A DNA stretch of 64,000 nucleotides from Magnetospirillum sp. SS-4 (GCF_902729425.1 NZ_CACVCH010000050.1:1-64000), one strand, 5' to 3'. Numbered from the stretch's first letter, positions 48,850 to 58,045 are shown. Translations and numbers: made by a program. Notes: generated from the letters alone by a model not told the origin.

Positions 48850-49063
48850 GCCAGGCCTCCTCGTCCTCGGGGCTGTTCCACTCGCCGAGCGTGCCCTGGA
48901 TGGCGCGGAGGTACTCATCGCCGCCCGGCGCGACCTTGCGGATCAGAACCTGATCATCATCGACCACGAAGGTGACCGTGTCCCCGGCTGCCAGATGAGC
49001 GGCTTCGCGCACCCGCTTGGGGATCGTCATTTGCCCCTTCGACGTAATCCTCGCCAGTTCCAT
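48839..49063 (-). CDS. AbrB/SpoVT-type antitoxin (MazE-like)
   Basis: A 74-aa protein, MELARITSKGQMTIPKRVRE, then AGDTVTFVVDDDQVLIRKVA, the AbrB swapped-hairpin DNA-binding fold. It lies upstream of the MazF-like toxin and overlaps it, on the minus strand between two tail genes. A DNA-binding antitoxin here would also control the pair's transcription. Confidence 0.88.
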   Translation of the reverse strand: MELARITSKGQMTIPKRVREAAHLAAGDTVTFVVDDDQVLIRKVAPGGDEYLRAIQGTLGEWNSPEDEEAWRGL

Positions 49064-49115
49064 CGGGAATGACCTTTCCAAATTCCTTACCAGTAAGAAT
49101 ATCGGAGTTCTCACC

Positions 49116-49550
49116 GTGGTAAGCAAGCCATTCCAGGCGATTTCCGCCCACTGGGCCACGCCCTATATCGGCCAGCCGTGGTCGAAGCACGGCCAGGGGC
49201 CGGATGCCTGGAACTGCTGGAGCTTCTTCCGCCACGTCCAGAAGATCCATTTCGGGGTCGAGACCCCAATGGTGCCCTATGCCGACGACCTGCTGGTGCT
49301 GGCGCGGCTGTTCCGCGATCACGGCGAGCGATCTCACTGGCAGCCGGTGACCGCCTATCGGGAGGGCGACGGGGTGATGATGCGCACCGCCCGCTATCCC
49401 ATCCATGTCGGGGTATGGCTGGAGGTGGATGGCGGCAGGGTCCTGCACTGTGCCGCCGGATCGGGGGTGGTGTGCCAGTCCCGGCGCGATCTGGCGGCCA
49501 ATGGCTGGCGGATCGACGGAATCTACCGTCACCGGGGGACCGCATCATGA
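49116..49550 (+). CDS. NlpC/P60-like tail assembly protein (gpK-like)
   Basis: A 144-aa protein. WATPYIGQPW then DAWNCWSFFRHVQKIHFG carries the candidate catalytic cysteine, and HVGVWLEVDGGRVLHCAAGS the histidine, the papain-like NlpC/P60 layout. The GTG at 49116 follows GGAG by eight bases and is the first good start beyond the inserted toxin-antitoxin pair. It probably cuts peptidoglycan during tail assembly or DNA entry. Confidence 0.8.
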   Translation: MVSKPFQAISAHWATPYIGQPWSKHGQGPDAWNCWSFFRHVQKIHFGVETPMVPYADDLLVLARLFRDHGERSHWQPVTAYREGDGVMMRTARYPIHVGVWLEVDGGRVLHCAAGSGVVCQSRRDLAANGWRIDGIYRHRGTAS

Positions 49551-51907
49551 GGGCGCGCGTCACCCTGGTGGCGGATGCCTTCAATCCGCTGCGCTCCATG
49601 CAGGTGGTGGAGGTGGAGCGGCCCGTTACCGTCCGCGCCTTCCTGGATGGCCGCAGCATCGACGAATTCCCGGTCCCCACCATCTGCCTGAGGAATGGCC
49701 GCCCGCTGCTGAGGCGCCATTGGGCCGGGACCGTCATCGACCATGACGACATCGTCGCCTTCGTCGCTCAGCCGCTGGGCGGTGGTGGGGGCGGCGGTGG
49801 CAAAAACCCGCTGACCACCGTGCTGATGGTGGCGGTGATGGTCGTGGCCATGGTGCTGGGCCAGTACTATGTCGGGCCGATGCTGGCCTCCTCCCTGGGC
49901 GTCACCAGCGCCGCCGGCATCGCCACGGTGGGCGCCATCTCGACGGCGGCCATCGCCTCGGTGGGCATGATGGCGGTGGGCGCCCTGGTCTCGGCCCCCA
50001 GTCCCGCCACGCCGTCCCTCAACTGGGGCGGCGGTGGCGGGGTGGCGCCGTCCCCCACCTACAGCCTGACCGCCTCGGGTAATCAGGCCCGCCTGGGCCA
50101 GCCGATCCCCGAGATCTTCGGGCGTCACAAGGTGGTGTTCGATCTCGCCGCCACGCCCTATCAGGAATACGTGGCCGGGGAGCAATACCTGTTCCAGCTC
50201 CACTGCATCGGAGTGGGGCAATACCGGCTCGATGCGCTGATGATCGACGACACCCCGCTGGCCTCGTTCGAGGAGGTCCAATATCAGGTCATTCCCCCCG
50301 GTGCCGCCGTCACCCTGATGGATGCCTGGGTGGTCACCGCGGTGGAAGTCGCGGGCCAGGAACTGAAAGGCCCCAACCAGTTGACCAATGGCGAGACCGG
50401 CTGGGTCGGCCCCTTCGTCGCCAATCCCGCCGCCACCACCGCCCATCACATCGGCATCGACGTGGTGTTCACCAACGGCCTCTACTACGCCAACAATTCC
50501 GGCACCCTCGACCCTAAGACGGTGACCTGGGAGGTATGGGGGCGGCGGATCGACGATCTCGGCGGGGCGCTGGGGGACTTCACCTTACTGGCGACCGAAA
50601 CCTACACCGCCGCCACCAACACCCAGATCAGGCTGTCCTATAAATACCCGCTGGTCTCGGCCCGCTGGGAGGTCAGGCTTCGCCGCACCAATGACCGCGA
50701 CCAGGATGGCCGCACCGCCCATGAGATTCGTTGGGGCGAGATGCGGTCCTATCTCGACGGTTCCCCCGATTACGGCGACGTTACCCTGCTGGCCATCAAG
50801 ATGCGGGCGACCGACAATCTGTCGCAGCGATCAAGCCGCCTGATCAACGGCATCGTCACCCGCAAGCTGCCGCTCTGGTCGCCGGAGACCGGCTGGTCCG
50901 AGCCGGTTCCCACCCAGGCCATCGCCCCGGTGGCGGCCTATGTCATGCGGGCGACCAACGGCGCCCAACTGGCCGATACCCGCCAGGATCTGGACATGCT
51001 GTGGCGACTGCACCTTGTCTGGGAAGCCCGTGGCGACCGCTTCAGCGGGGTGTTCGACACCACCACCACCGCCTGGGAGGCCTTGGTCAAGGTGCTGCGG
51101 ACAGGGCGGGCGGCCCCCTATCAGCAGGGCGGCATCGTCCGCTATATCCGCGACGAACCCCGCACCTTGCCGGCAGCCCTGTTCAACGGCCGCAACATCG
51201 TCAAGGGCAGTTTCGCCATCGAATACGTCATGCCCGGCGAGGACACCGCCGATTCGGTGACGGTGGAGTTCTTCGATGAAATCACCTGGAAGATCGCCGA
51301 AATCACCGCCGCCCAGCGGGGTGGCGCCATCCGGGTGCTGACCCCATCCGAGATGGTCAACGCCCCGCCGGAAAAGCCGGGCCGTGTCCAAATGTTCGGG
51401 ATCACCAACCGCGACCACGCCGGACGCGAGGCCTGCTTCCTGGTGGCCTGCAACATCTATCGCCGCCGTCTGCCCACCTGGAAGACCGAGTTGGACGGCA
51501 TGATCCTGTCCTATGGCGAATTGGTGGCCGTCTCTCACCCCATGCCGGCCTGGGGCCTGGGCGGCGAGGTGGTGGACTGGGACGAGGTCGCCGGACTCCT
51601 CACCCTGTCGGAGCCGGTGCGCTGGAGCGAGGGAGCCGCCCACTTCATGGCGCTGCGCCGTCGCGACGGGCGGCTCGATGATCCGGTGGAGATCGAACCT
51701 TCCCCCGGCGGCGATCCCTTCCAGGTCCGGGCCCTCGATCCGCTGCCCTTCGCCCCCGACACCGGCGGCGATCGCGAGCGCACCTATTACGCCCTCGGCC
51801 CCGGCACCACCTGGGCCCAGCGCGTCCTGGTCCGCTCGCTGCGGCCCCGCTCGCGTCAGGTCGAGATCTCGGGAATCTGTGAAGACGACCGCGTCCACGT
51901 CAATTGA
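49547..51907 (+). CDS. Host specificity protein J-like (tail tip)
   Basis: A 786-aa protein. A gpI-like N-terminal part with hydrophobic spans (LMVAVMVVAMVLGQYYVGPM) and a glycine-rich linker is fused to a TipJ/gpJ-type body (GRHKVVFDLAATPYQEYVAG; GIVRYIRDEPRTLPAALFNG; EYVMPGEDTADSVTVEFFDE). It forms the tail-tip hub that contacts the host. It overlaps the preceding gene by four bases. Confidence 0.88.
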   Translation: MRARVTLVADAFNPLRSMQVVEVERPVTVRAFLDGRSIDEFPVPTICLRNGRPLLRRHWAGTVIDHDDIVAFVAQPLGGGGGGGGKNPLTTVLMVAVMVVAMVLGQYYVGPMLASSLGVTSAAGIATVGAISTAAIASVGMMAVGALVSAPSPATPSLNWGGGGGVAPSPTYSLTASGNQARLGQPIPEIFGRHKVVFDLAATPYQEYVAGEQYLFQLHCIGVGQYRLDALMIDDTPLASFEEVQYQVIPPGAAVTLMDAWVVTAVEVAGQELKGPNQLTNGETGWVGPFVANPAATTAHHIGIDVVFTNGLYYANNSGTLDPKTVTWEVWGRRIDDLGGALGDFTLLATETYTAATNTQIRLSYKYPLVSARWEVRLRRTNDRDQDGRTAHEIRWGEMRSYLDGSPDYGDVTLLAIKMRATDNLSQRSSRLINGIVTRKLPLWSPETGWSEPVPTQAIAPVAAYVMRATNGAQLADTRQDLDMLWRLHLVWEARGDRFSGVFDTTTTAWEALVKVLRTGRAAPYQQGGIVRYIRDEPRTLPAALFNGRNIVKGSFAIEYVMPGEDTADSVTVEFFDEITWKIAEITAAQRGGAIRVLTPSEMVNAPPEKPGRVQMFGITNRDHAGREACFLVACNIYRRRLPTWKTELDGMILSYGELVAVSHPMPAWGLGGEVVDWDEVAGLLTLSEPVRWSEGAAHFMALRRRDGRLDDPVEIEPSPGGDPFQVRALDPLPFAPDTGGDRERTYYALGPGTTWAQRVLVRSLRPRSRQVEISGICEDDRVHVN

Positions 51908-51933
51908 GCCACGCTACTGATAAGGATTCCGCC

Positions 51934-52260
51934 ATGCTCGAGCAGCAGCCTTCACCCGAGGTCAAGACCCTGGTCTCGGGTCTGGCCGGGCTGATTCCCA
52001 CCGCCATGCTCGCCCGCTTCCTGTGGCACCACCGGCTGGTGCGCCTGGGTCAGCGCCGGTTCTGGTCACGCGACCTGCTGTGGGAATGCCCGACCGCCGC
52101 CTTTTCGGCGGTGCTGGGCGGCGGAGTCGCCGCTCATTTCACCCTCGGCCTGATGGAGACCCATGCGGTGGTCGGCATCTGCGCCTGGCTGGGGCCGCGC
52201 GGCCTCGAAGTGGCGTTGAGCAGGTTCGTTGCCCGCTGCACTCCCCCCGATAAGGACTGA
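51934..52260 (+). CDS. Putative holin
   Basis: A 108-aa protein with hydrophobic helices around VSGLAGLIPTAMLARFLW, PTAAFSAVLGGGVAAHFTLG and HAVVGICAWLGPRGL, and a basic loop (RLVRLGQRRFW). Size, membrane pattern and position directly before the endolysin fit a phage holin. The exact class is not assigned. Confidence 0.65.
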   Translation: MLEQQPSPEVKTLVSGLAGLIPTAMLARFLWHHRLVRLGQRRFWSRDLLWECPTAAFSAVLGGGVAAHFTLGLMETHAVVGICAWLGPRGLEVALSRFVARCTPPDKD

Positions 52261-52264
52261 TCCC

Positions 52265-52894
52265 ATGCTGACCACAGACGTCTTGCGTGCCACCTTCACC
52301 GGGGCGCGGTCCACCGATCTTGACCGTTTCGCGGCACCGCTGGCCGCTGCCTGCGCCGAATGGGGCATCGACACGCCGCTACGACTGGCCGCCTTCCTGG
52401 CCCAGATCGCCCACGAGAGCGGCCAGTTCCGCGCCCTGGCCGAGAACCTGAATTACTCCGCCGAAGCCCTGCTGCGAGTCTTCCCCCGCCATTTTGATGC
52501 AGAAGGGGCCGAGGCTTATGCCCGCCAGCCGGAGCGCATCGCCGCGCGGGTTTACGCCAACCGCATGGGCAATGGCGACGAGGACTCCGGCGACGGCTGG
52601 CGCTATCGCGGGCGCGGCCTGATCCAGCTCACCGGCCGCGCCAATTATGCCGCTTGCGGCGAGGCGCTCAGGCTCGGGCTGGTCCATGCCCCGGAGATGC
52701 TGGAGCAGCCCGGCCTCGCCGCCCGCTCCGCCGGCTGGTTCTGGCAACGAAACGGCCTCAACCGGCCAGCCGATGCCGGCAACATCGAAACCATCACCCG
52801 GCGCATCAACGGCGGTCTCTCCGGACTCAAAGACCGCAAGGCCCACTACGCCCGCGCCTGTACCGCCCTGGAGGTGTCCCATGAATCTGCTTGA
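52265..52894 (+). CDS. GH19-family endolysin
   Basis: A 209-aa lysozyme-like glycosidase of the chitinase class I fold. AAFLAQIAHESGQFRALAEN carries the catalytic glutamate, and WRYRGRGLIQLTGRANYAAC then AARSAGWFWQRNGLNRPAD are family blocks. It cleaves peptidoglycan for lysis. It lies four bases after the holin gene and overlaps the next by 14 bp. Confidence 0.92.
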   Translation: MLTTDVLRATFTGARSTDLDRFAAPLAAACAEWGIDTPLRLAAFLAQIAHESGQFRALAENLNYSAEALLRVFPRHFDAEGAEAYARQPERIAARVYANRMGNGDEDSGDGWRYRGRGLIQLTGRANYAACGEALRLGLVHAPEMLEQPGLAARSAGWFWQRNGLNRPADAGNIETITRRINGGLSGLKDRKAHYARACTALEVSHESA

Positions 52895-53480
52895 TCTGCT
52901 CGGCGATGCCGCCGCCATCGCCGCCAATCCGGTAGCCGGTCTCGCCAAGGTGGCGTTGGATGTCGCTCCCGACATCGCCAGCCTGTTCGGTGACGATGCC
53001 GAGAAGGCCGTCGGCAAGCTGGCCGACACCGTCCGCGCCATCACCGGTACCGACAACCCCGACAAGGCTCGCGAGATGCTGGCCGATCCCAATCTGGTGT
53101 TCCAGCTTCGCGCCCAGGCGCAAGGATTCGCCCATGCCGAACGTATGCAGCAGATGACCGGGGCCATCACCACGCTGACCGCCACCCTGGCCGACCGCCA
53201 GAACGCCCGTGCCAGGGACAGCGACTTCATCAAGGCCGGGCGCGGCAACACCCGCGCCAACGTCCTGCTGGTCACCGCCGGACTCGGCATCGTCGGCGGC
53301 ATCGGCTTCATGGTGTTCGGCAACGTCGATGGCAACACCGCCGTCGGTGGCTGCATCATTTCCGTCGTCACCTTGCTGGCGGGAAAATTCGCCACCGCCT
53401 TCGATTTCGAGTTCGGCGGATCGGCCGATTCCGAACAAACCCGCACCCTGCTGGCCCAGGCACCGCCCATCGGTAGATAG
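52881..53480 (+). CDS. 3TM-type phage holin
   Basis: A 199-aa protein. An amphipathic N-terminal half (AVGKLADTVRAITGTDNPDK) is followed by two clear hydrophobic spans, VLLVTAGLGIVGGIGFMVFG and GGCIISVVTLLAGKFATAFD, and an acidic tail. It resembles the 3TM holin family that follows endolysin genes in alphaproteobacterial phages. It could act as holin or antiholin with the earlier membrane protein. Confidence 0.75.
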   Translation: MNLLDLLGDAAAIAANPVAGLAKVALDVAPDIASLFGDDAEKAVGKLADTVRAITGTDNPDKAREMLADPNLVFQLRAQAQGFAHAERMQQMTGAITTLTATLADRQNARARDSDFIKAGRGNTRANVLLVTAGLGIVGGIGFMVFGNVDGNTAVGGCIISVVTLLAGKFATAFDFEFGGSADSEQTRTLLAQAPPIGR

Positions 53481-53504
53481 CCGCCAACCATATTTATCTG
53501 ATTC

Positions 53505-53542
53505 AGCCGACCGAGGGAGCAATCCCCCCGGTCGGCTTTTTT
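53505..53542 (+). terminator. Rho-independent terminator of the late operon
   Basis: AGCCGACCG (53505-53513) and CGGTCGGCT (53529-53537) form a 9-bp stem followed by six Ts. It ends the structural and lysis operon and probably marks the near-right edge of the prophage. Confidence 0.9.
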
Positions 53543-53690
53543 CGTGTTTGTGGCCTGCGATAAGGCAGGCCAGTGGTAGGCTCAGGTCAGGGTCGCTGCC
53601 GTCCCCACCCCACGATTGATCCGTCCCTCGCGACGGCGTCTCCCTGTGGTCCCCGCGCTTGAAGGGTCCGGGTCCCCTGATCAACTTGCT

Positions 53691-54593
53691 TTATCGATCC
53701 AGCATCCGGGCGTCACCGCCGACGGCTTCGATGATGCTGCGCATCTCGAATGCCAGTTCGGGGTGGTGACGATCCAGGAAATCAGAAATCGCCTCGTTGC
53801 GAAACAACTTCGAGACATACCCCCTGGTTACAACCAAAGCCAACATGGTGTCGCCCAGGCTCCCTTCAACCGCCCGGTAATCCCGGCTCAGCCTCTCCAT
53901 CTCCCGTTCCATCCGTGCGATGTCTTCCGCTGATACCCCCTCCAGCTTCTTGGGCTTGTCCGAATCCACCAGATACTCCGGTCTTGTCGCCGCCAGTAGC
54001 ACCTTGGCGTAGGACACCGTGAACCGGTTGGCCAGGATCATCATCTCTGTCGCCTCGATCTGGCGCATCGGCTTCATTTTACGCAGAAGCGGAAATATCG
54101 CCGGTGTGACCATGCAATCCTTCAGCATCTCCGCCACCTCCGGTGCGATGCGGTCCAGCATGTGCTGGCGCTCCTGGATTCTCTTGACGTCCATCGCCAT
54201 ACCCTCGGCAATCTCCTCGGCCGGGACTCCCCTCTGGATGGCACGGAGGATCATTCGGTGCTCCTGGACCGCCGTCATTCTGGCGACCCGCCGATTGTAG
54301 GTGAACCCCTCGTCGTCGGTGGACACCAGGCAGATTGTTGACGTGGCCCCAATCTCCTTCAGGGCGTGGAGACGGAGATGTCCGTCCAACAGAATATAAT
54401 GGGGAGAACCGTCGCTCCCCTTCTCGGGAAAGACCGCCAGCGGCTCGATAACGCCGACCTTGCGTACCGAGGCCAGGATGCTGCGGTACTTGGATGTTTT
54501 GAGGACAGTCTTGGCGACGATTCGGGTGGGCAGAATCCACTCCAGAGGCAACGTGACCGTTGTGGTCTCAAAACCGAGATGGATGGAGGTCAT
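53691..54593 (-). CDS. ParB/RepB-like partition-type protein
   Basis: A 300-aa protein. The N-terminal ParB-like domain reads ILASVRKVGVIEPLAVFPEK then YILLDGHLRLHALKEIGATS. The C-terminal part (MTPAIFPLLRKMKP-like, VTPAIFPLLRKMKPMRQIEA) resembles the RepB plasmid-partition C-terminal domain. There is no ParA beside it, so it is more likely a regulator carried by mobile elements than a partition system. It overlaps the upstream gene by four bases. Confidence 0.78.
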   Translation of the reverse strand: MTSIHLGFETTTVTLPLEWILPTRIVAKTVLKTSKYRSILASVRKVGVIEPLAVFPEKGSDGSPHYILLDGHLRLHALKEIGATSTICLVSTDDEGFTYNRRVARMTAVQEHRMILRAIQRGVPAEEIAEGMAMDVKRIQERQHMLDRIAPEVAEMLKDCMVTPAIFPLLRKMKPMRQIEATEMMILANRFTVSYAKVLLAATRPEYLVDSDKPKKLEGVSAEDIARMEREMERLSRDYRAVEGSLGDTMLALVVTRGYVSKLFRNEAISDFLDRHHPELAFEMRSIIEAVGGDARMLDR

Positions 54594-54853
54594 GGGCTAG
54601 GCCTAATCTGATTGGCCAGAACCTTGGGCAGATCGTCCAATCCCTCCGCCCGGAGCAGGGTGCGAAAATGCTCGTCCGCGAGCAATTGGCGCAGCGCGGT
54701 CGTCAGCAACAAAAGCCGTTGCTCGCCGATCTCGGTCTTTCGGATCAGCACTTCCTGGCGCCTCACCTCCTCCTGATAGGCACGCACCAGCGAACGGGTC
54801 GATGTGGTCGGCAGGTCCTTGCTTGCCAGGGAACGGCCATAGCCAGTCCCCAT
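54590..54853 (-). CDS. Small partner of the ParB/RepB-like protein
   Basis: An 87-aa helical protein, STRSLVRAYQEEVRRQEVLI, then QRLLLLTTALRQLLADEHFR. Its stop overlaps the ParB-like start by four bases, so it is co-translated. Function unknown. Confidence 0.6.
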   Translation of the reverse strand: MGTGYGRSLASKDLPTTSTRSLVRAYQEEVRRQEVLIRKTEIGEQRLLLLTTALRQLLADEHFRTLLRAEGLDDLPKVLANQIRPSP

Positions 54854-55707
54854 TAAGCGACGCGGATCACTGCATTCGGCTGGAGGCAGAGCGCATCAGC
54901 ATACCATCCCGGCGCGGGATCAGTAGGCGGCGCCATGGGGGCATCACGGTTAGATCCCCGAGCCAGTCGTGCATACGCGGCCTTAAACCCCTTGCGATGG
55001 CGGGAGAAATCATGGAGCGGGTGGAACTGTGCATGGACATCGCCTTACACCGCGTGCGGTCGTATCAGCCGCACGGCCGTCTCATAGCAACCAGAATGCC
55101 AAGGTGAGGCTGGCTGGACAACAAATTCAGCAGCAGCAATACGGTGTTGCTCTGATTACATGATCGCGTTTTGCGGGAATAACGCGACCAAGCGGTCTCT
55201 CTGTGCCAACGTGATTGCGATACGTATATCTTCTAGGGTGACCGTATCTGTCATGCTCGATTGCCAGTATCTGCTGGAAGCCATGGGCGAGAATAGATTC
55301 ATTGCGGCGGATTCCCGTGTGGCCTTGATCACGATGATGCCCAACGAGAAGAAGGAAAGCCTCATCGCCTCGGTTCAGCAATTAATGTGTACGACAACCT
55401 GATTGCGGGCTGGCGAGTGAGATCAGGCCAATCAATGCGGATAGCTTTTTGACATGATTTTCCCAATTCGAGCGTAATGGGGACCGCTGAGAATTCATGA
55501 AACGGCCTTTGACGGGTATCCATCAGGGATCCGTCCTTGAACCACATGATCAACCCTTGGAAATCCCAGATCGAGAAGCTGTATGCCCCATTACCCTGGA
55601 TATTGAACAATACGCCAAGGGCGCGTAGTTTGTTTGAACAGTGACGCCTGTCGAGCGAACTTAAGCGCAGCTCGGGAAATTGCCCCGGCACACTGAGGAG
55701 GGAATTA
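54854..55707. other. Low-information stretch between accessory genes
   Basis: No gene can be called with confidence. Small open frames overlap on both strands at 55127-55402, and a 120-aa minus-strand frame (55362-55724) lacks a clear start context. An inverted repeat CGTGCGG/CCGCACG lies at 55053-55075. Confidence 0.4.
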
Positions 55708-56172
55708 ATGAGATTTTTCTTCAATCGAAGCCTTTCCTTCAGCGGATTGTCCGTCGGTCAGGAGGGCGTTAAAGCCCTTGGCGGTCTGATTGTTGTCGTG
55801 TTTGTTGCCGCCGGAATAGCATTCGACGCTGTTATGGTCGAGATATCGAGGTCTGTAGCGAAGATGAATGCCGGGGTTTCACTCAATTTTCCGATGGATT
55901 ACCTCAATATTTATTATAGCTATTTTATAAAGTCACTTAGCGTGACGATCAACTTTCCTTACATCGTCGGAAAACGCGTCTATATAGGCCTCGGAAATCT
56001 CTCCGACGGTTTTCGTGGTATCCTAGCGCTTGCCTCGGGCGGATTCCTGTACACCCTACTAATATACACCTTGTTTCTTGCACGTAAGATTCTTTGGGTG
56101 ATCCTTCTATTCACCTTCATCCTCGTCGCCGTCTCCATCCTCGCCCTCGTTGGAGAGTGGATTTTTGCATGA
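55708..56172 (+). CDS. Membrane protein of unknown function
   Basis: A 154-aa protein with hydrophobic spans at ALGGLIVVVFVAAGIAFDAV, FRGILALASGGFLYTLLIYT and ILWVILLFTFILVAVSILAL. A strong GAGGAGGGA site precedes the ATG. The coding sequence is AT-richer than the backbone, which suggests recent transfer. Family not recognised. Confidence 0.65.
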   Translation: MRFFFNRSLSFSGLSVGQEGVKALGGLIVVVFVAAGIAFDAVMVEISRSVAKMNAGVSLNFPMDYLNIYYSYFIKSLSVTINFPYIVGKRVYIGLGNLSDGFRGILALASGGFLYTLLIYTLFLARKILWVILLFTFILVAVSILALVGEWIFA

Positions 56173-56335
56173 ACCATAAATCGCAGGCTGATGAAGTTGG
56201 TGTGATCGCGGTTGATTCAGCCGCGGAAGCTATTATCATAATATACGGTGGGGTTGTTTTTTGAATTTGCCGCCTAGATAACAACATCTCATTGACCTCG
56301 TCATAAAGTAGTTGGAATCCTTAAGAGTGGCAATA

Positions 56336-56986
56336 ATGAAGAAATACGAGATTACATTCAAAGCAAAAGAGCGTGGCGGCTGGTTGTTAGACAAAAATGG
56401 CGCTCGGGCACACAACGCTATATCGGGACTGTTCGGCACTAACACTCGAATCGTTGAGGCCAATTCGTCCAAAGAGGCCAGAGAGAAATTTGGAACCTTC
56501 TTTGGCGCGTTCACCATTGTGAGTGTGAAACTTGTAAAGGGCCAAGCCTCGTCTGGAGATCGGAAACCACGGCCCACCCCCCATACCGCGAAGGGCCGGA
56601 TTTCTGTGGCTCCAAGCACTCCCATTCAGGCCGCCGAGTCGTCTGCATCAATTCCGCAATCCAAAGCCCATATGAATGGAGATGTCACTCCCTCCCAAGT
56701 AGATATGGCCGTGCAAAAGGTAACTCTAAAGGAGGCGTTTAGCCCTTTAAAGTGGCTGACGGCGCTGGCAGGGCTTCATGTGGCGTTAATACTTTGCGCG
56801 AAGATCCTTGAAACAGAACCACTGTCACTTCCCCGTAACTTGCTGGGTATATTATTTTTAGCAAGTACATTTTATTTGATATGGGCAGTTTCAGGAGGAA
56901 AGGAAGGATCATCTGCAGTAAAGTCGTTTACCGGAATGATTTATATTATTACATCGTTATTTAGCATTCTGCTCATTCATAGTTAG
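56336..56986 (+). CDS. Membrane protein of unknown function
   Basis: A 216-aa protein. The cytoplasmic N-terminal part starts MKKYEITFKAKERGGWLLDK, a Ser/Pro-rich linker follows, then hydrophobic spans (ALAGLHVALILCAKIL; LLGILFLASTFYLIWAVSGG; MIYIITSLFSILLI). It is AT-rich and uses codons unlike the prophage. It probably belongs to the same foreign segment as 55708-56172. No function can be named. Confidence 0.6.
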   Translation: MKKYEITFKAKERGGWLLDKNGARAHNAISGLFGTNTRIVEANSSKEAREKFGTFFGAFTIVSVKLVKGQASSGDRKPRPTPHTAKGRISVAPSTPIQAAESSASIPQSKAHMNGDVTPSQVDMAVQKVTLKEAFSPLKWLTALAGLHVALILCAKILETEPLSLPRNLLGILFLASTFYLIWAVSGGKEGSSAVKSFTGMIYIITSLFSILLIHS

Positions 56987-57258
56987 ATGATTGTTGCTGC
57001 TGGGTAGGGTGGAAAAATAGGGATTGTGATGGTACATCTTCGGTTCTTCGCCGCCCCACTCAGGGATCTCTTCAAATCCATTTGAGGCGTCGAAGAACCA
57101 GAAATTTGTGAGATCGGGATCGGGGCAATCACCACCGCAGCCGGTGGTAGCAATGAACCTGTCCCGCACGCCTATGCGCGCCGCTGCAAAAGTAGGCCAC
57201 GGATCGGCGCCAATTTTTCTCCGGCGTTGACACGGTATTCTTTGAACGGCTCCATCAT
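56957..57258 (-). pseudogene. Small gene frameshifted in an A5 tract
   Basis: A start MMEPFKEYRVNAGEK (ATG at 57258, GGGGAGG upstream, TGATG overlap with the HD gene stop) stops after 28 codons. In the neighbouring frame the sequence continues IGADPWPTFAAARIGVRDRF, then CGGDCPDPDLTNFWFFDASN, to a stop at 56957. One extra A in the A5 run would give a 100-aa protein. It is broken, slippage-regulated, or a sequencing artefact. Confidence 0.5.
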
Positions 57259-57905
57259 CACCTCCCCGAAGCTGACCTGCGGGTTGAACGCCACCGCTTG
57301 TGACACTGATGACCACCTGCCCTCAGGTCATGGAAAACCGACAGAAACTTGTCCCGTGCTATGGCTGACGACCAGGCCACCAGTTCAATATCAGGAATGG
57401 CCTTTCGCCATCCAAATAGCCGGCGCGCATCCAGCTCATCGAAACCGGCCACGTGGATCGCCTCAAGGAAAGCAGCAAGACGATCGGCGCGATCGACAGC
57501 ATCACTCCATTCATGGGGTATCGTGGCCGGCAGGCCGAACGCTGAGTGGATGGCTGCCGCCATCCGTGATTCAAGCTCGACATACCCTTGCCCTATAGCC
57601 CTCTTAAATGGGGTTACGAGATCAGAGGTCACGAACTCGGGGCCGTCATGAAGCAAGGCAGCAAGCAGGCAATGGGGTGGCGCAGTTGGCAGATCCGTGG
57701 CGACGAGTTCCGTCACCAAGATGGAATGCTGGGCCACTGAATACCCGTGCTCCCCATGGGTCTGACCATTCCAACGGGCCAGCCGTGACAATCCCAGCGC
57801 GATGTCCTCGATCTCAATGTCCAGGGGGCTTGGATACAAGATATCGAGGCGACGCCCCGATAACATTCTCTGCCAAGCTCGACCGCCACCCTGTTCCACG
57901 ATCAC
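57258..57905 (-). CDS. HD-domain phosphohydrolase (YfbR-like)
   Basis: A 215-aa protein. Metal-binding residues appear in GEHGYSVAQHSILVTELVAT (H), CLLAALLHDGPEFVTSDLVT (HD) and WSDAVDRADRLAAFLEAIHV (D), the layout of YfbR-type 5'-nucleotidases. Island-borne members can act on deoxynucleotides, a theme in phage defence; that role here is inference. It overlaps the upstream small gene by four bases in a three-gene operon. Confidence 0.8.
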   Translation of the reverse strand: MIVEQGGGRAWQRMLSGRRLDILYPSPLDIEIEDIALGLSRLARWNGQTHGEHGYSVAQHSILVTELVATDLPTAPPHCLLAALLHDGPEFVTSDLVTPFKRAIGQGYVELESRMAAAIHSAFGLPATIPHEWSDAVDRADRLAAFLEAIHVAGFDELDARRLFGWRKAIPDIELVAWSSAIARDKFLSVFHDLRAGGHQCHKRWRSTRRSASGR

Positions 57906-58045
57906 AGTCCTTGGAAAATGGCGACTTGGAGGGAAGCAGAAACGACCGGCTTACCCTGCTCTGCAAGAAAGTCGTGGATGTCGTCCATCAGCACGGGCGT
58001 CATAGCAATGAGCGCGAACAATCCGATCCGGGTCAAAATGTTCAT
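57902..58045 (-). CDS. Small hydrophobic protein
   Basis: A 47-aa peptide, MNILTRIGLFALIAMTPVLM, then DDIHDFLAEQGKPVVSASLQ. Its N-terminus looks like a signal or membrane anchor. It overlaps both neighbours by four bases, which supports it as a real gene despite its size. Confidence 0.5.
   Translation of the reverse strand: MNILTRIGLFALIAMTPVLMDDIHDFLAEQGKPVVSASLQVAIFQGL

Larger units (their letters stand above)
9762..53542. mobile_element. Lambda-like siphovirus prophage
   Basis: The region holds all functional blocks of a temperate siphophage in the expected order: leftward repressor/recombinase module, rightward replication module, terminase-portal-protease-capsid, tail genes through a gpJ-like protein, lysis genes and a final terminator. 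The left edge (9482-9762) and the right edge are set by gene content, because no attL/attR repeat was found by eye. Structural genes look intact. A few small accessory genes carry frameshifts. Confidence 0.8.

Noticed and set aside
55362-55724. 120-aa minus-strand frame
   Set aside because: It overlaps the start of the better-supported membrane protein gene and has no clear ribosome binding site or family motif.
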